A stretch of DNA of 64,000 nt from Chamaecrista fasciculata (taxonomy: Eukaryota > Streptophyta > Magnoliopsida > Fabales > Fabaceae), in the NCBI GenBank assembly GCA_003254925.1, contig QANZ01050193.1:62001-126000 (forward strand). Reading direction: 5' to 3'. Under the pieces are notes generated by a model that ran no database searches, had not been told where the DNA came from, and was given only the letters and a program-made list of their open reading frames with translations. This document shows, piece by piece, positions 13,501-25,133 of this stretch. A program made the position numbers and the translations under genes. Position 1 is the stretch's first letter, and each line of letters starts with the position of its first letter.

Positions 13501-14890
13501 CAAAATCTTCTTGCAAGAACTCAAAGTAGACATTATTATCTAATGCAAATTGAGAAACACTCAGTAAATTTTTTGTTGAATGAGGGACAAGAAGAACAGA
13601 TTTAAGATGTAATGGAGAATGAGATGTATTATGCAAATGCACCTGAGCATTACCCATATGAGTGATTGGAATACCTGTACCATTTGCTAAGTGAATCTAT
13701 TCTGAGCCATTGTAATCACTGGTTTTGGCAAGATTATGAGGGTTGGGAGTGAGATGGTTAGTGGCTCCAGTGTCTGCATACCATGAGTTATCAAAGGGAG
13801 TGGGATGAGAAGAAGAAAACATAGCTTGCATTGGTGATGGAGAGAGGGGAGATGAAGGTCTGGTAGTTGGAAACTGAGGGGAGGATTGAGTAAAAGGATT
13901 GGGATATTGTTGGTTGAAGCGATGAAAGCATTGCCAAGCCATGTGGCCAGACTTGCCACAGACTTGACACTTCACACGATTACCATTAGAGGACCTGCCA
14001 CCACGACCTCGAGCACCACCTCTGAAACTGCCACGATTGAAGTTTGGCCTAGGAGATGAATTATTGTCAAAGAAACGAGGCTGAGTAGGAGTAGGAACAG
14101 TAGATGAAGGTGTTTTGGAAGGTTTCACCTGAGTAGAGGACTGTGCTACATTAGCATTGAGAGTAGGATTAGCTTCCTTCTTAAACTTATCAAGCATTTC
14201 TTCATGAGCAAGAAGAAGGCTCTCAATCTCTCCCACTGTATAGGGGTCAGAGCGAGATGTAACATAGACAGCAAATGAAGTGTAATCTTCTGGAAGACCC
14301 TCTAGAATGGCCTCCACATGATCTGCTTTTGTGACAGCAAAACCAACTGAAAAAAGATTGTCAATAATTTTTTTAAGTTTGAGAAGATACTCACTAACAC
14401 TAAGAGTGCCTTTCCTGTGATTTCGCAGCTGAGTCTTGAGCTGAATCACACGAGCTTTAGTTTGAGAGGCAAAATAAGACTCAAGTTTTGCCCAGACTTG
14501 TGATGAAGTGTCACAGCCAACCATACGTGTAAGCATTCCATCAGACATGGATGCTAGCAGCCAAGATAGAAGCAATTGGTCTTGTTGCTCCCAAGTCAAA
14601 TAATCATCACTAAACTTGCCAGTTGCTTCATCAGTGACAGAAGCAAACTTGGAAGGCACAACGGGATTTGGTAAAATGTATTTCTAGAGTTTGTAGCCAC
14701 GCACAGTAGCAAGAGCTTGCTGACGCCATGGCAGAAAATTATCCTCTGTCAGCTTTAGAGAGACAAGATGAGGATCAAATTTAGAATGATGAAGGGAAAC
14801 AAAAGGAAATGAAGCTGAATCAGTAGCAAGAGTAGGATTCGAGGTAGGTGTGGCAGGTGTTTCAGAGATAGCAGAAGAAGGATTGGCCAT
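10577..14890 (-). pseudogene. Copia gag-pol, degenerate
   Basis: One long frame from ATG at 14890, broken by in-frame stops at 14684 (TAG), 13697 (TAG), 12097 (TGA), 11890 (TAG), 11143 (TAG) and 10702 (TAG), plus a frame change between 13697 and 13533 where some codons also seem lost. Still visible: gag with a CCHC knuckle (CQVCGKSGHMAWQC) near 13930-13975; protease WYADTGATNHLT near 13760; integrase HHCC finger (HCRLRH...CSSC) and DDE residues (HSDVWGP, QTDGGGEY, NGLAERKHRH) at about 12850-13400; RT core YVDDIIVTGSN near 11510; RNase H (CDADWASDPVDRRSTSG) near 11025; and a tail that ends at the TAA formed at the LTR edge. It cannot give a full polyprotein. Confidence 0.93.
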
Positions 14891-14902
14891 GGAACGAAAA
14901 TT

Positions 14903-14914
14903 GCTCTGATACCA
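14903..14914 (-). other. Copia primer-binding site
   Basis: Plus-strand GCTCTGATACCA (TGGTATCAGAGC in element sense) directly abuts the 5' LTR. It is complementary to the 3' end of initiator tRNA-Met, the common plant copia primer. Confidence 0.92.
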
Positions 14915-15160
14915 TATAAGGTTATATGAATAATACTCAGCTTGATATTAATGAATTGTGTACAAGACTTTATAGACATTACAAAGCTTCTACAACCTTC
15001 CTATCCTAACGGATTCTAGCAGCAGAAACACAGCTGTGTACAGAAAATGGTACAAAGAAGGACACCTGTACAGTATGTACTAACAGAAAGGGAAAAGGAA
15101 TATTTTCCTGAATGACTCATCAGTACTGTTTGGTACATGGTTTAGTGCTATATTCTATTA
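14915..15160 (-). repeat. Copia 5' LTR
   Basis: 246 bp, identical to the copy at 10315-10560, followed by the target duplication TGAGA. Confidence 0.95.
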
Positions 15161-16483
15161 TGAGATACTATCTCGAATCTCAATAGAAGAATGACGCAAC
15201 ATTAGTCTAATTAAGTACATCGCAGATCATCAATTTCCTATAATTCCTTTCATAATTTTTGAACAGTATCTTGAAAATATATAGTATAATAATTAAAATA
15301 TAACTTTATATATTAGTTTTTTTTATCCAAAAGAACTTTATATATTAGTTCAATAGCAATTAAAAGATAACTACTCATAATTTAGACTGCCATGTATTTA
15401 TCCATATCAGTGAGATGATTAATAAGTATGATGTTTATGTGTTTTCTTAGATGGGTTTGAATTCTCTAAAAGATTTTAGATTTACAAAGTAAAATAAGAA
15501 AAAATAAAAACAAAATAACCTAGTTGGGGGAACCAAGTCCCACTCAAATCGTCTAACAAAGCCAAATTACCCCCCACATCGAGAGAATGGATCCTCTATA
15601 AAAATTTGTGAAGTGTATAGAGAGATAGAGAAAATAGAGATCGAAAATTATTTTCATATATTAATAATTAAGTTAATGGAATTTACATATTTCCTCTCTA
15701 TTTCTTTTTGTATTTCACAAATATTTACATTTCAAAAGATTTCCTTATAGAATGAGTTCCTAAGTGTATTACCAATTCTTAGGTTACTACAAGCACCATC
15801 AATCAATTTTAAGCAAAACATAATTAAAGAGGCTTAATTAATAACTTACCTCAACATGAACATGTGATGCGACAAGTGAATATGTTCGTGGAATCCACCT
15901 TCACTATTTTAATTTTAATTTTTAAATAATGTCATCATTTCAAAATCTAAAATTCATTCCAAGAAAATAACACAAAACTATTACACTTAATCCAATCCTC
16001 GTTAGGAAAAGTCCAACCAACTTGAAAACACAAATGAAAAGATTATGACCATTTTGTAAATAAAGTGAACGAAGTGAAAAGACAACAATTTTGTAATTAA
16101 TATGCAACATAATGAGGGAGAGCACACACAATCTTTTCTTTCTCTTCTTCTCGTGGCAACTATGGACTCAACATTTGGCCCAAAACAATTGTTTTTTGGT
16201 CTGAGCATAAAAGAAAAAAATTTAAATTGTGGGCTCAACATTTTCATCTTACTATTTCTAAACCCTTTTGCAATCAGCTCTATACTCTTTATGAACATCT
16301 ACTATATTATTTTGTAATATTAAAAAAATAAAAAGTATATAATTTTTTATTATACCAAGTAACAATGAGATACAAACAAGGCAGATACGAAGATGAGAGA
16401 CTTACAATTGTTGCAATCAGACCAAAAAATTCTGCCCTATTTCAAGGTAAGCTATTTGTTGTGGTTAGTCTCGCGTGATTTTT

Positions 16484-16920
16484 AGACTGATTGAGTTTGG
16501 GTCTTTTTTTTCTTATTTATGACTTTTAATTTTTATTATGACAAAAAAATTATTTTTCTCTTTAGAAAAATTACAAAATTAATTGTAAGTAGTCATTATC
16601 TTAGCACAAAAGGCCAGTATATTAATAATGTAAGGACAAAGAGTGGTTTAGTTCCTTTAATTCCTTTTCAACATGTTAGTTACTACTATTTATTTGGAAG
16701 GCGAATAGTTCAATTTTATTTTTTTTATATTTATTATTATAAAAAAAAAGTATATAGTAATCTTTTTGTATAATAAATTATAAAATAAAAATATTTTTTA
16801 AAAAAATCTATTTTTTTAATTTATAAATTGAAAATACAAAGTTAAAAGGTGAAATATGATTCTTCAAATAAATTTTCATTTTTTTTATAAACTTTTGGTT
16901 ATTTTAGAAATGTATAAAGA
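16484..16920 (+). repeat. Direct non-coding duplication, copy A
   Basis: This stretch is a close match to 20800-20968 followed by 21482-21735: both copies share 'CTTAGCACAAAAGGCC', the phrase TAATAATGTAAGGACAAAG and later 'GGTGAAATATGATTCTTC'. No ORF of note. The partner copy carries about 0.5 kb of extra DNA. Confidence 0.8.
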
Positions 16921-17729
16921 ACTTAGAATGAAGGAAGCTCACGAATAATCACTAAGTCTTTTTGAAATATTAATTATGTATCTATACTAGCTATATATAT
17001 ATATACACTTAAGCTCACTCATGCCGTTCGGTTATAATACTTAGCGGTTTCTTTATGAAAATAAATTATTTATTTAAGTTTCTAGTAAAAAAAACTAACT
17101 ATAAAAACTTAATCAAATTATATTTTAATTAATAGCGTAATAAATAAAAAATTTGCAAATGAGGGAGGGCCCACGGCTCTCCAACGTTGCAATCACATAG
17201 CCTTTTAATTTATCCGAGGTGTATTTCATCTGTTAAATTACATTACGTGAAATATGATTTATGGTCTTTATTTATTTTTACTTTCATCATATTACACCTC
17301 AGCTAATTCGACATAACAATGGCTGATCACTTAGCCTTTAGCTTCCTAAACCAACCAAGCTAACCTGTATTCACTATTCACAATCAACGGTCCACGATCG
17401 CCTAATTATTATCAAATAATAATTAAAGAAACCAACGGTTTCTTTAACCAGCATTCACATATTTTTAGAAATCTAGGGTCAAGTAATTAATATGATTGAG
17501 AGAGTTTTAATTATTTATTTCTGACTCGAATGAGATTCATTTTCGTCTAAATCCTAATATGAATAGATAGAAAAGATTTATAGTTATTAAAAAAAATGTA
17601 TTTATGTTAACTGAATTAGTTGTAGCAAATTTTTAAAAAATCAAAGTAACAATGCAATGTCTTCCAATAATCTTATAAAACACGGACACACCAACACGTA
17701 AAATTATTAAACTTACAAGACATGACACG

Positions 17730-18380
17730 ACATTTATTCTCAATTCCCCCTAAAACCTTAAAACCTAAACCCCAAACCCTAAATCCTAAACCTTAAACCC
17801 TAAAACCTTAAAAAAGTTCGAGTTGTACAATTAGGTCCCTGACCCAATCTTTTCCCATTATTCTCAATTCCCCCTCTTTTTCATCATCTTCATTCATTTT
17901 AGTCTCAAATCCTCAAAATAAAGATTGTAAAGTGTCCCAAAACTCTTCCAAAAATTTCAATTTAGTCCTTAAAAATATTAAAACCCTAAAACCTAAACCC
18001 TAAACCGCTAAAATTCAAATTTTTTTTTAATCTTCATCTTCATCTTCTTCATCTTCATCAATTCATCCCCAAAACTTAAAAATATTGAAATGTTTGGAAG
18101 AGTTTTGAGACACTTTACAATTTTATTTTGAGGATTTGGGACTAAAATGAATGAAGATGATGAAAAAGAGGGGGAATTGAGAATAATGGGAAAGATTGGG
18201 TCAGGGACCTAATTGTACAACTCAGACTTTTTTTAAGGTTTTAGGGTTTAGAGTTTTTAATATTTTTAAGGACTAAATTGGAATGTTTCGAAGAGTTTTG
18301 GGACACTTTATAATTTTATTTTGAGGATTTGGGACTAAAATGAATGAAGATGATGAAAAAGATGGGGAATTGAGAATACT
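17730..18380. repeat. Inverted repeat with telomere-like tracts
   Basis: A left arm near 17815-17990 (TGTACAATTAGGTCCCTGAC ... ATCATCTTCATTCATTTTAG) is found inverted at about 18085-18240. Part of the right arm recurs at 18265-18380. Between and beside the arms are short imperfect CCCTAAA runs (17745-17815, 17985-18010). The structure fits a nested foldback transposon. No target duplication was identified. Confidence 0.7.
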
Positions 18381-18394
18381 AGAATAAAAATTAC

Positions 18395-19570
18395 ATCTTC
18401 ATCCGGAGGAGTAATGAAGTCAAGCTTGAGCTAGGAGCATTATTTGAGGGAGTTTTCTCATATTCTTCTTGAGTTCCATCTTAGTTTTCTTAATTCTTAG
18501 TTAGAATTCTGAACTTTGATGTAATTTTTAGTTGTGTTGGTGAACTTGAGAGTTTGATGTAATATTTCCATTCACACTTGTTGACTTGAGAATGTTGATC
18601 ATGAGAATGTTGACTTGTAGTGTGATAGCTTTGTGATTGGTAAAATTACTTTGTTGTTTGACTCTTGGTTTATACTTCAAATCATCAATGCAATGAGGAT
18701 TTCATTTCTAGTTATGAATTTGTCTTGGTTGAGGTGTATTCATGATTAGTGTGTTAATCCAAGTCACTTGGTTAGTGACTACCTTAAGATGATTTGAGAT
18801 GCTCCCAATTTATCATTTGTTGGCGATGATAGTTTGATTGAATTGCTCCAAAGGGTACTTTCTTCATTTGATTTTCACATCTCTAGTAATGTAGTTCATT
18901 TTAGTCCTTATAATCAAAAATCCCAAAAACATTTATCGCTTTATTTAAAGGGTAAATTACACTTTGGTACCCTGTGGTTTTACCCTATTTCACTTTGGTA
19001 CCATGTGGTTTGAAATTTGACACTTTGGTACCCTGTGGTATTCTCCATTAACACTTTGGTACCCTTTGGAGCTATTTTGTAATTTTAACCATAATAAATT
19101 TTACAAAAATTATATATTGACCCCAAAAAAATTTTAAATTTTTCATTTTAGTCCCTATATAATATGTATCCAGGGACCTATTTGTAATTTTTTGAAAATT
19201 TTTTGGGGTCAATATGTAATTTTTGCAAAATTTTTTATGGTTAAAATTACAAAATAGCTCCAAAGGATACCAAAGTGTTAATGGAGAATACCACAGGGTA
19301 CCAAAGTGTCAAGTTTCAAACCACAGGGTACCAAAGTGAAATAGGGTCAAACCACAGGGTACCAAAGTGTAATTTACCCTTATTTAAATCTTGTTTTAGA
19401 TCATAGATTAACAATCAAAGAACATTTACTTTGCTTTTACCTAGTTAGCAAGAGTTTAGCATTATTTTCTTTTAAACCACTCAAAAAAGTTCCTCAAGAG
19501 AAACGACCTGGATTGCACCACTTTAGTGCATAAATTCAGTTATTTGGCCGCCTTACGACGGGTAAGGTCA
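18395..19570. repeat. Possible LTR fragment, interrupted by MITE
   Basis: Sequence on both sides of the palindromic MITE (18950-19379) reads as one tract, ending near GAGAAACGACCTGGATTGCA. It resembles the transcribed part of a plant gypsy LTR, but no partner LTR, primer site or coding domain is present. Assignment is by appearance only. Confidence 0.3.
18950..19379. mobile_element. Palindromic MITE, 9-bp target duplication
   Basis: A 430-bp near-perfect palindrome beginning GGGTAAATTACACTTTGG and ending in its inverse. It is flanked by TTATTTAAA at 18941-18949 and 19380-19388, a 9-bp duplication typical of Mutator-type transposition. Each arm contains several copies of an 'ACCACAGGGTACCAAAGTG' unit. 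Non-coding. A partial relative lies at 63801-63971. Confidence 0.9.
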
Positions 19571-20799
19571 GACCTATTTGCCCAACGATTTTTTTTTTTA
19601 ATTGAAAAATTTGACGTGACTTTAAAATATCTGACATGACAGTTTTTTAAGGATAACGGGTGCTGACATGTCAAATAATGGAACATGTAAGCAAATAACG
19701 GGACACATCAGTGTCCGTTATATATATCTCAACTTTTTTGTAACAGCCTAATTCCTACTTATTTATCCCGTGAACGTTCAACTGGTGTGAAGTCAACGGC
19801 GCACAACTTTTGAAGTGGTTGTGACATTTACTACACTCATGACGGAATGGTTTATGACAATCATTGGATATTCCAAGTAAAGGCCGGAGCAAAAAAAGAT
19901 AAAGGAAACATTGATTGAAGAGAGTTGGAAGAAGTCAGACACATCTTCTTTGCTCTAGCCCTTATAATTGGTCCATTTGAAATTTCCAATGGTTCAATAG
20001 CTTTCTGTTTCGCATCATGTTCATAGATTGGACAACCACACCAACTAACATGACTTGATAAATTTTTTTAAGGCTAAAGTTGGGTATAAAATTGGGTCGA
20101 TCTATAAATTTTAGGTGCCTTTGCTCAACTTGATTTAGATGCTTTTATTTTTCTTTTGTTTTCATTTTTTTTATCATTTTAAGTATTTTTATCATATAAA
20201 ATCTAATATATATATATATATATATACACACACACGTATATTGTTCTATTTATTGATTATAAATTAAAAACACATAATATAATTTTAGTTAAAACTATTT
20301 TTTAAGGAATTATTAAATATGTTAAAATTTATATTCTATTGATGTAAAATTTATTACTTATATATAAAATTTTTTTATATTAATAAATATAAGCTAAAAA
20401 TAAAATTACAATAAATTAAATATTAATCTAAACTTATTTTACAAACTATTTTTTTAAAAAAAATTTCCTTTTAACTCGATTTAATCATGTCGGATCTTGA
20501 GCATGGCCACCCCCGACCCACCCCATATTGTTCATTCCAATTAAAACAAATGTCAGTCATAATCAGGTTCTCTTCGGCAAAAATAAAAAAGAAGAAGTCA
20601 TAATTAGGAACTCGACCATGCAGTTTTCCAACATGATTTATTTTTTTAATCTATACTCCATATATTCATTTCATGGAGTGTAGATTAGTTTTAGTTGAAA
20701 TATGTAAAATTTTTTAAAGTTCCATTTTAGTCCCTTGTGAACCGTAGGTTTAGTGTGTTGTAGTTATTTATTGCCTATTTGGTCTCCCGTAATTTTAAA

Positions 20800-21735
20800 G
20801 TGGACTGAGTTTGAATTCTTTTCTCTTATTTATGATTTTAAATTTTTGTCATGACAAAAAAATTATTTTTCTCTTTAAAAAAATTACAAAAATAATTGTA
20901 AGAAGTCATTATCTTAGCACAAAAGGCCACCAGTATATTAATAATGTAAGGACAAAGGGTGATTTATAAAGAATCATATTTGGATGAAGTAGAATAATCC
21001 ACATCTGCCATCTCCATCTTAATTAGCAATAGCATCATTACCTGCAGTCGTGCCTAGATGATAGTCTCATTTTTTTTTTAAAAAAAAATCCTTTAGAAAG
21101 ATATTATAAAGAATCATAGTTTTATATAAATAAATATATACTATTTAAATATTATTAAAGGTAAAATATATAGAATTAACTTTTTTGTATGATAATTTAT
21201 AAAAACCATTTTGAACTATTTAGTAGTTAATAAATATAAAAAGAACGCAAGAATAGGCAAAATTTTCTTTAATCATAAGATGATTTAAATTCTCTCTCTT
21301 TTATGATTGGTCATGTAAAAATGTGTGTTTAATATTTTCTTTCTACCATGATTGATCATTTATAAAATTTTTACCATGTGTCAAATGTTAATTGTGAAAC
21401 CTTATAGCAAAGATATAAAAAATCTTAACTAAGTCTTGTTCATATCGAAATAAGGTTACCTGTTGTCTCTTACTGTGTTTATCCTTTTCAACATGTTAAT
21501 TACTATTTATTTGGGTGGCGAATAATTTAATCTTATTTTTTGTCTATTTATTACTAAAAATAAAGTATATTGTAATCTTTTTGTATAATAAATCACAAAA
21601 AAAATATTTTTTTTAAAAAATTTTCTATTTTTTAATTTGTAAATTAGAAATATAAAGCTGAAAGGTGAAATATGATTCTTCAAATAAATTTTCATTTTTT
21701 TAATAAATTTTTGGTTATTTTAGAAATGTATTAGA
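20800..21735 (+). repeat. Direct non-coding duplication, copy B
   Basis: Matches copy A (16484-16920) in two blocks, 20800-20968 and 21482-21735, separated by about 513 bp that copy A lacks. The same order and orientation show a local duplication followed by an insertion here or a deletion in copy A. Confidence 0.8.
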
Positions 21736-22335
21736 ACACTCTTGAACTCTAAGTCAATTTATCAAAATATTATTTTATTTTACAAAAATATATAATTATA
21801 TTATATCTATATCTATATCTATATTTATATTTATTTATACTATATTACATGTGAGAGGAGTCTTCTGGTCATCCTCCTACTTACTAAGATAAAAATATAA
21901 CATGTAATTAAAGTAAGAGAAAATTTATTATTTGGTCCTTAATTTTTTACTGAGTCAACAATTTGGTCCCTAATTAATTTTTCTTCTTTATAAAATCAGT
22001 TTCTATTGTCAAGACAAAATTTGTAGGTAAGAATGAAAATGAATGATAACAGAAAACAGTGGTACCAAACGCAGCCGAATAATAGACGAATCAAAGTCCA
22101 AAACTCCAAATGTAGTTCAAGAGGGTCCAGAAAACTACGTGGCTACGTGTAATCTCCACCATCGTAAGAACATAGAGGCCCATATGTATTTATGTGATGA
22201 TCGCTTTTCAATTTCATTACCATTTCCATTCGAAGTTTGAAACCTACCCACCACACTACACTTCACCTTGCGATTCCTCTATTTCTCTTTGCAATTTCAG
22301 AATTTCTTCGTCTTCAATCTACCAATTCGTCTTCC

Positions 22336-22991
22336 ATGGCTTTCTCTACCGCCGCCTCCTCCTTCTTCACACCGATTCAAACCTTCACGCACTCCAAATT
22401 GAACCCTAATTCTTTTCTGTCAGTCGCCTCCTCATCCATGGCTTTCATCGTCCCCTCCATTAAATTCAAAACCCCATTTGCTTCCTCCAATTCGCAGTTC
22501 CTTCGCCATGGTTTTGCTCAACTCTCGTCCAATTCTCGAGGAATCGCCTCCAATTCCAGCTCTTCCTCTTCTTCTTCCGGTGTTTACGCCAGAGCAGCCA
22601 CAGAGAAAAGTATTCATGATTTTACTGTAAAGGTATCCGCCAGATATAATTTTTTTTATTCGGTTTGTTTTTCATACAGTTTGTTTATATTCTTTCGTCC
22701 TCTGTAGTTTGATTATTTGCTTCTGTGCCCTTATACTGCTTATATGGACATGATGATGTGCTTGGAATTTTAGTTTTACTTGGCATGAAGGAACAAGTAC
22801 TAAGTAATTAGTTAGATATGCTTAGCTTCAATTGTGGAGAAGCATTTTGGAAAATTTTAATATGCGCTCATGGTTATAACTTATAATATGGTGCAGGACA
22901 TTGATGGGAATGATGTTTCTCTTAGCAAATTCAAGGGGAAGGCTCTCTTGATTGTCAATGTTGCTTCAAGATGGTATTGAATTTATGAGGA

Positions 22992-23027
<36 letters not shown>

Positions 23028-25133
23028 ACCTAATATAATTTGTGTTAGAGCCGTAGTTTTCCTCCTTCAATCTTTCGACCTAGTCTTTCCTTCCTTCCAA
23101 GTAAAGGAAAAATTAAAATTAGCTTTATATATTTAGGTGATTCTATGATTTTGTTGAAGTTTCTGGTCAGCTGTAAATGACTTGAATTAATTTCCTTTGA
23201 ATAACAGTGGTTTAACATCATCAAACTACTCAGAGCTGTCGCACATATATGAGAAATATAAAACTCAAGGTATGGTATGGAGGATAGTTAGTTGTGTTTC
23301 GTAAACAATCTCTTGATATGCCAATTGTTCCAATGTTTGCATGGGTAGTTTTTCCTTATTCTGAACTTATCTACTATTGAACTGTTGGATCCTTTATGAT
23401 ATTGTGGACTCATGTGATAGAAGTTTAAGTGGAACATGTCTACAGCATATTTGCATCTGAATCTGTGAGACACGAAGTAGTAGATAGTCATTTAGAAAAA
23501 GAAAAGACATCCATTTAGGTGTTGCTTTATAGGCTATAATATGTTTACATTGCAAGTCATCCATTTTTAATTGTGGTTTTATGTTATGTATGTCCATTTC
23601 TCCCATGTGATTCTTTCCCTAATAAAAAAATTAATTGTTGCTAATTGAACATAACACTAAGACTTTTAGATTGGGATGTAATTTAATTTATTTCCTTCAT
23701 GATTCCAAGTTATTTACACATTTTTTTCCAGGTTTTGAGATATTAGCTTTCCCCTGCAATCAATTTGGTGCGCAAGAGCCTGGATCAAATCCAGAAATTA
23801 AGAAGTTTGCTTGCACTCGTTTTAAAGCTGAATTTCCAATCTTTGATAAGGTTTACTACTATTTCATGTTGAGTTGTTACTTCTGGTAGCTATCTCAGTT
23901 TGATATAAGAGTACATAAAGTAATAAAACTCTGTAACAGGTTGATGTGAATGGACCAAATACAGCTCCAGTTTACCAGTTCCTGAAATCAAGTGCTGGAG
24001 GTTTTCTGGGTGAACTTGTGAAGTGGAATTTTGAGAAATTCTTGGTTGATAAAAATGGCAAAGTTGTTAATAGATACCCACCAACAACCTCACCTTTTCA
24101 AATTGAGGTATTTTAACATCCCTCCCCTGTCAGTTTCATTGTTATTACCAATATATTGGACAAGACTAAAGTAAGATTTAGTACTAAGTAACTGTTAAAT
24201 GTCAATTAACTTTTGGTGATGATAGTGAAATGTCTTAGTATGCTTTTCCTTTTATTCCACACTAGATTGAAGATGTAAGTAACATACTAACATATCTCTT
24301 ATCAGTCTGAGAAAGCCAACGTGTTTTAAAACGTTGCTGATTCATTTGTTAGGATACAGTAATGATCAGATCTAGGACTAAATTTGCAATTACAGTTTAT
24401 GAATACTAGATCTAATTATGAATTCCAGGCATCAGTCTTGGCAGAACCATTGTTCAGGTGAATTGTAGCACACATAGTTTCTATTGGATTGAGAATTAAT
24501 ACTTGCAAGTACTAAAATACTTGAAGCTTGAAGACCGGATGGAATAAAAGGATTATGTTGTTTCACAAAGAGACTCAACTGTTTAGCAATATGGTGTTTA
24601 AATTTTAGGAAAGATGAAGAGGATAATTTTTTTTTTTATATGATATTGAATTTGATTATACTGAATAACCTAAAATGCTCAAAACTCTATTGAACTTTAG
24701 TCATTGTGCGAAAAATCTCGCTGGACTTTAAAAAGAGATAGAAGACCCTTTGAACTTTTGATTTTGTGCTAATGACCCCTTTTGTTAACATTTTCTTTGA
24801 AAAAATTAAGAAGTTTAGTTTTTATGCTACTATTAATTACAACAGTGGTTACTTTCAATTTTGGATTTATGCAAAATGTAACAACAATAATAAAATTATA
24901 TATAAAGCCTGATTCTTTTGAATTGAAATCTTAACAAAATGAGCCTTTTGTACAAAATCAAAAGTTCATGTAGTCTTGTCACTTTTTAGAGTTCAGTGGG
25001 TTTTGTGCAATTCCAATTAGTATGATTGTGATGAGTGATTAGATATGAAGAGCTTGAAAAGAAGTTTATTCATACTCTACTATTTCCTCTTGTGTTTTTT
25101 CAGAAGGATATACAGAGATTACTTGCAGCATGA
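22336..25133 (+). CDS. Glutathione peroxidase, plastid-type (GPX)
   Basis: Thiol peroxidase of the plant GPX family, reducing lipid and H2O2 peroxides, usually with thioredoxin as electron donor. Six exons in frame: 22336-22632, 22897-22973, 23208-23269, 23732-23850, 23940-24107, 25104-25133; 250 residues. About the first 85 residues are Ser/Ala-rich with few acids, as in a chloroplast transit peptide. The catalytic core follows: NVASRCG (peroxidatic Cys), [14 protein letters not shown] (Gln and the second Cys), a [15 protein letters not shown] segment and [10 protein letters not shown] (Trp and Asn of the active site). The peroxidatic codon TGT is split between exons 2 and 3. It is Cys, not selenocysteine. 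The last exon codes for only nine residues. Start chosen as the first in-frame ATG. Intron 5 carries a MITE. Confidence 0.95.
24700..25012. repeat. MITE in GPX intron 5
   Basis: The two ends are imperfect inverted repeats of about 100 bp sharing GAACTTTTGATTTTGTGC. Related elements occur at 34621-34998 and 38062-38292. No clear target duplication was seen, so limits are approximate. Confidence 0.65.

Larger units (their letters stand above)
10315..15160 (-). mobile_element. Ty1/copia LTR retrotransposon, full length
   Basis: Complete element of 4846 bp on the minus strand. Identical 246-bp LTRs lie at 10315-10560 and 14915-15160, flanked by a 5-bp target duplication TGAGA (10310-10314 and 15161-15165). 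The primer-binding site is complementary to initiator tRNA-Met, and a purine tract abuts the 3' LTR. Domain order is gag, protease, integrase, reverse transcriptase, RNase H, which defines copia. The LTR ends are TA...TA instead of the usual TG...CA; the target duplication, PBS and purine tract independently fix these boundaries. The coding region is broken (separate entry). Confidence 0.97.
15166..22335. other. Repeat-rich intergenic block
   Basis: About 7 kb without a supportable gene. It holds two copies of a non-coding duplication (16484-16920; 20800-20968 plus 21482-21735), a large inverted repeat with telomere-like tracts (17730-18380), a possible LTR fragment around it, and a palindromic MITE (18950-19379). 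The last few hundred bases before 22336 are the GPX promoter and 5' UTR; I see no certain TATA box there. Confidence 0.65.

Noticed and set aside
17745..18010. Telomere
   Set aside because: Only short, imperfect CCCTAAA runs inside an inverted repeat in mid-sequence.
22971..22976. Selenocysteine in GPX
   Set aside because: The split codon reads TGT (Cys); there is no in-frame TGA at the active site.
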